From Thecamonas trahens ATCC 50062 (taxonomy: Eukaryota; Apusozoa; Apusomonadida; Apusomonadidae), in contig NW_013657673.1 in the NCBI RefSeq assembly GCF_000142905.1, forward strand, positions 484,701 through 548,700: a stretch of DNA of 64,000 nt. Reading direction: 5' to 3'. Shown one piece after another: positions 63,870 to 64,000 of the stretch. The translations under genes were made by a program, and so were the position numbers. Numbering within the stretch: the stretch's first letter is position 1; each line of letters begins with the position of its first letter. The notes beneath the pieces were generated by a model. It was not told where the DNA came from. It made no database searches and saw only the letters and a list, made by a program, of their open reading frames with translations.

Positions 63870-64000
63870 CCTACTCCTTGCCTGTGACTGTGAGTGGGGT
63901 GTGTCCGTCGCTGTGGCTGTGGTTGGTTGGGTGTGTCGAGGCGGTGTGTGGCATGTGCGGGCATTGGGTGGTCGGATCGAATGCAGTGCGTGGGGACAAG
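63870..64000. other. 5' flank of the P4-ATPase gene
   Basis: GTGTGG-rich DNA runs to the window edge. It probably holds the promoter of the flippase gene. No other feature is recognisable. Confidence 0.6.

Noticed and set aside
1-64000. CRISPR arrays, tRNA or rRNA genes, bacterial operons
   Set aside because: None seen. The repeats are coding minisatellites or simple sequence, gene content and introns are eukaryotic, and no tRNA-like cloverleaf core or rRNA sequence was recognised by eye.

Overview
This window is nuclear DNA from a unicellular eukaryote. It encodes eukaryote-only machinery: spliceosome proteins (PRPF31 and a U2-associated SURP/CID protein), nucleolar NOP2, ESCRT-II VPS36, Golgi SYS1, a P4-ATPase, RUN/FYVE, RasGEF and SNARE proteins. 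A near full-length SPAG6/PF16 axonemal protein points to a motile flagellum. The DNA is GC-rich with strong G/C preference at third codon positions. Genes are dense (about one per 2.7 kb, both strands) and introns are few and short. This fits a free-living flagellate such as an apusomonad like Thecamonas; that identification rests on memory of gene style, not on a search.

Layout. 0-10.5 kb: tail of a homocysteine S-methyltransferase, an RS-repeat protein, a CSB/ERCC6-type SNF2 ATPase (crossed by an assembly gap), a DEP-domain protein with a C-terminal Qc-SNARE motif, a possibly myristoylated unknown protein, and a Ser/Thr-Pro protein with a 4 x 99 bp repeat. 10.6-18.4 kb: a FERM-IQ-RasGEF-cyclic-nucleotide-binding protein, tRNA-dihydrouridine synthase DUS3 and an unknown basic protein. 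18.4-23.1 kb: gene-poor, less GC-rich DNA with a decayed coding fragment, SYS1, pyrimidine-rich DNA and a second gap. 23.1-33.5 kb: TMEM131, a RUN-coiled-coil-FYVE protein and SPAG6. 34.5-44.6 kb: NOP2, an RRM-SURP-CID splicing factor, a pseudokinase and a membrane-anchored M4-type metallopeptidase. 44.7-64 kb: VPS36, a 2,200-residue LamG/FG-GAP/beta-helix membrane protein, an XK-related membrane protein, CDC123, PRPF31, a DMT-family transporter and a P4-ATPase.

Two patterns run across the window. First, at least sixteen places in ten-plus genes have the reading frame broken in a way that adding one base to a short homopolymer repairs. The base is always missing and never extra, so these look like homopolymer undercalls rather than biology, and genes below are given as whole spans across them. 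Second, pure C or G tracts of 13-17 bases recur between genes, often 15-220 bp from a start codon, and never inside a coding region.

The most novel protein design is the DEP plus Qc-SNARE protein without a membrane anchor, a possible counterpart of the PX-domain SNARE Vam7. Next are the FERM-IQ-RasGEF-CNB exchange factor and the giant sensor-like membrane protein. Many genes here act in membrane traffic or lipid asymmetry (SNARE, SYS1, TMEM131, RUN-FYVE, VPS36, XK-like, P4-ATPase), but nothing in the sequence shows that they are co-regulated.
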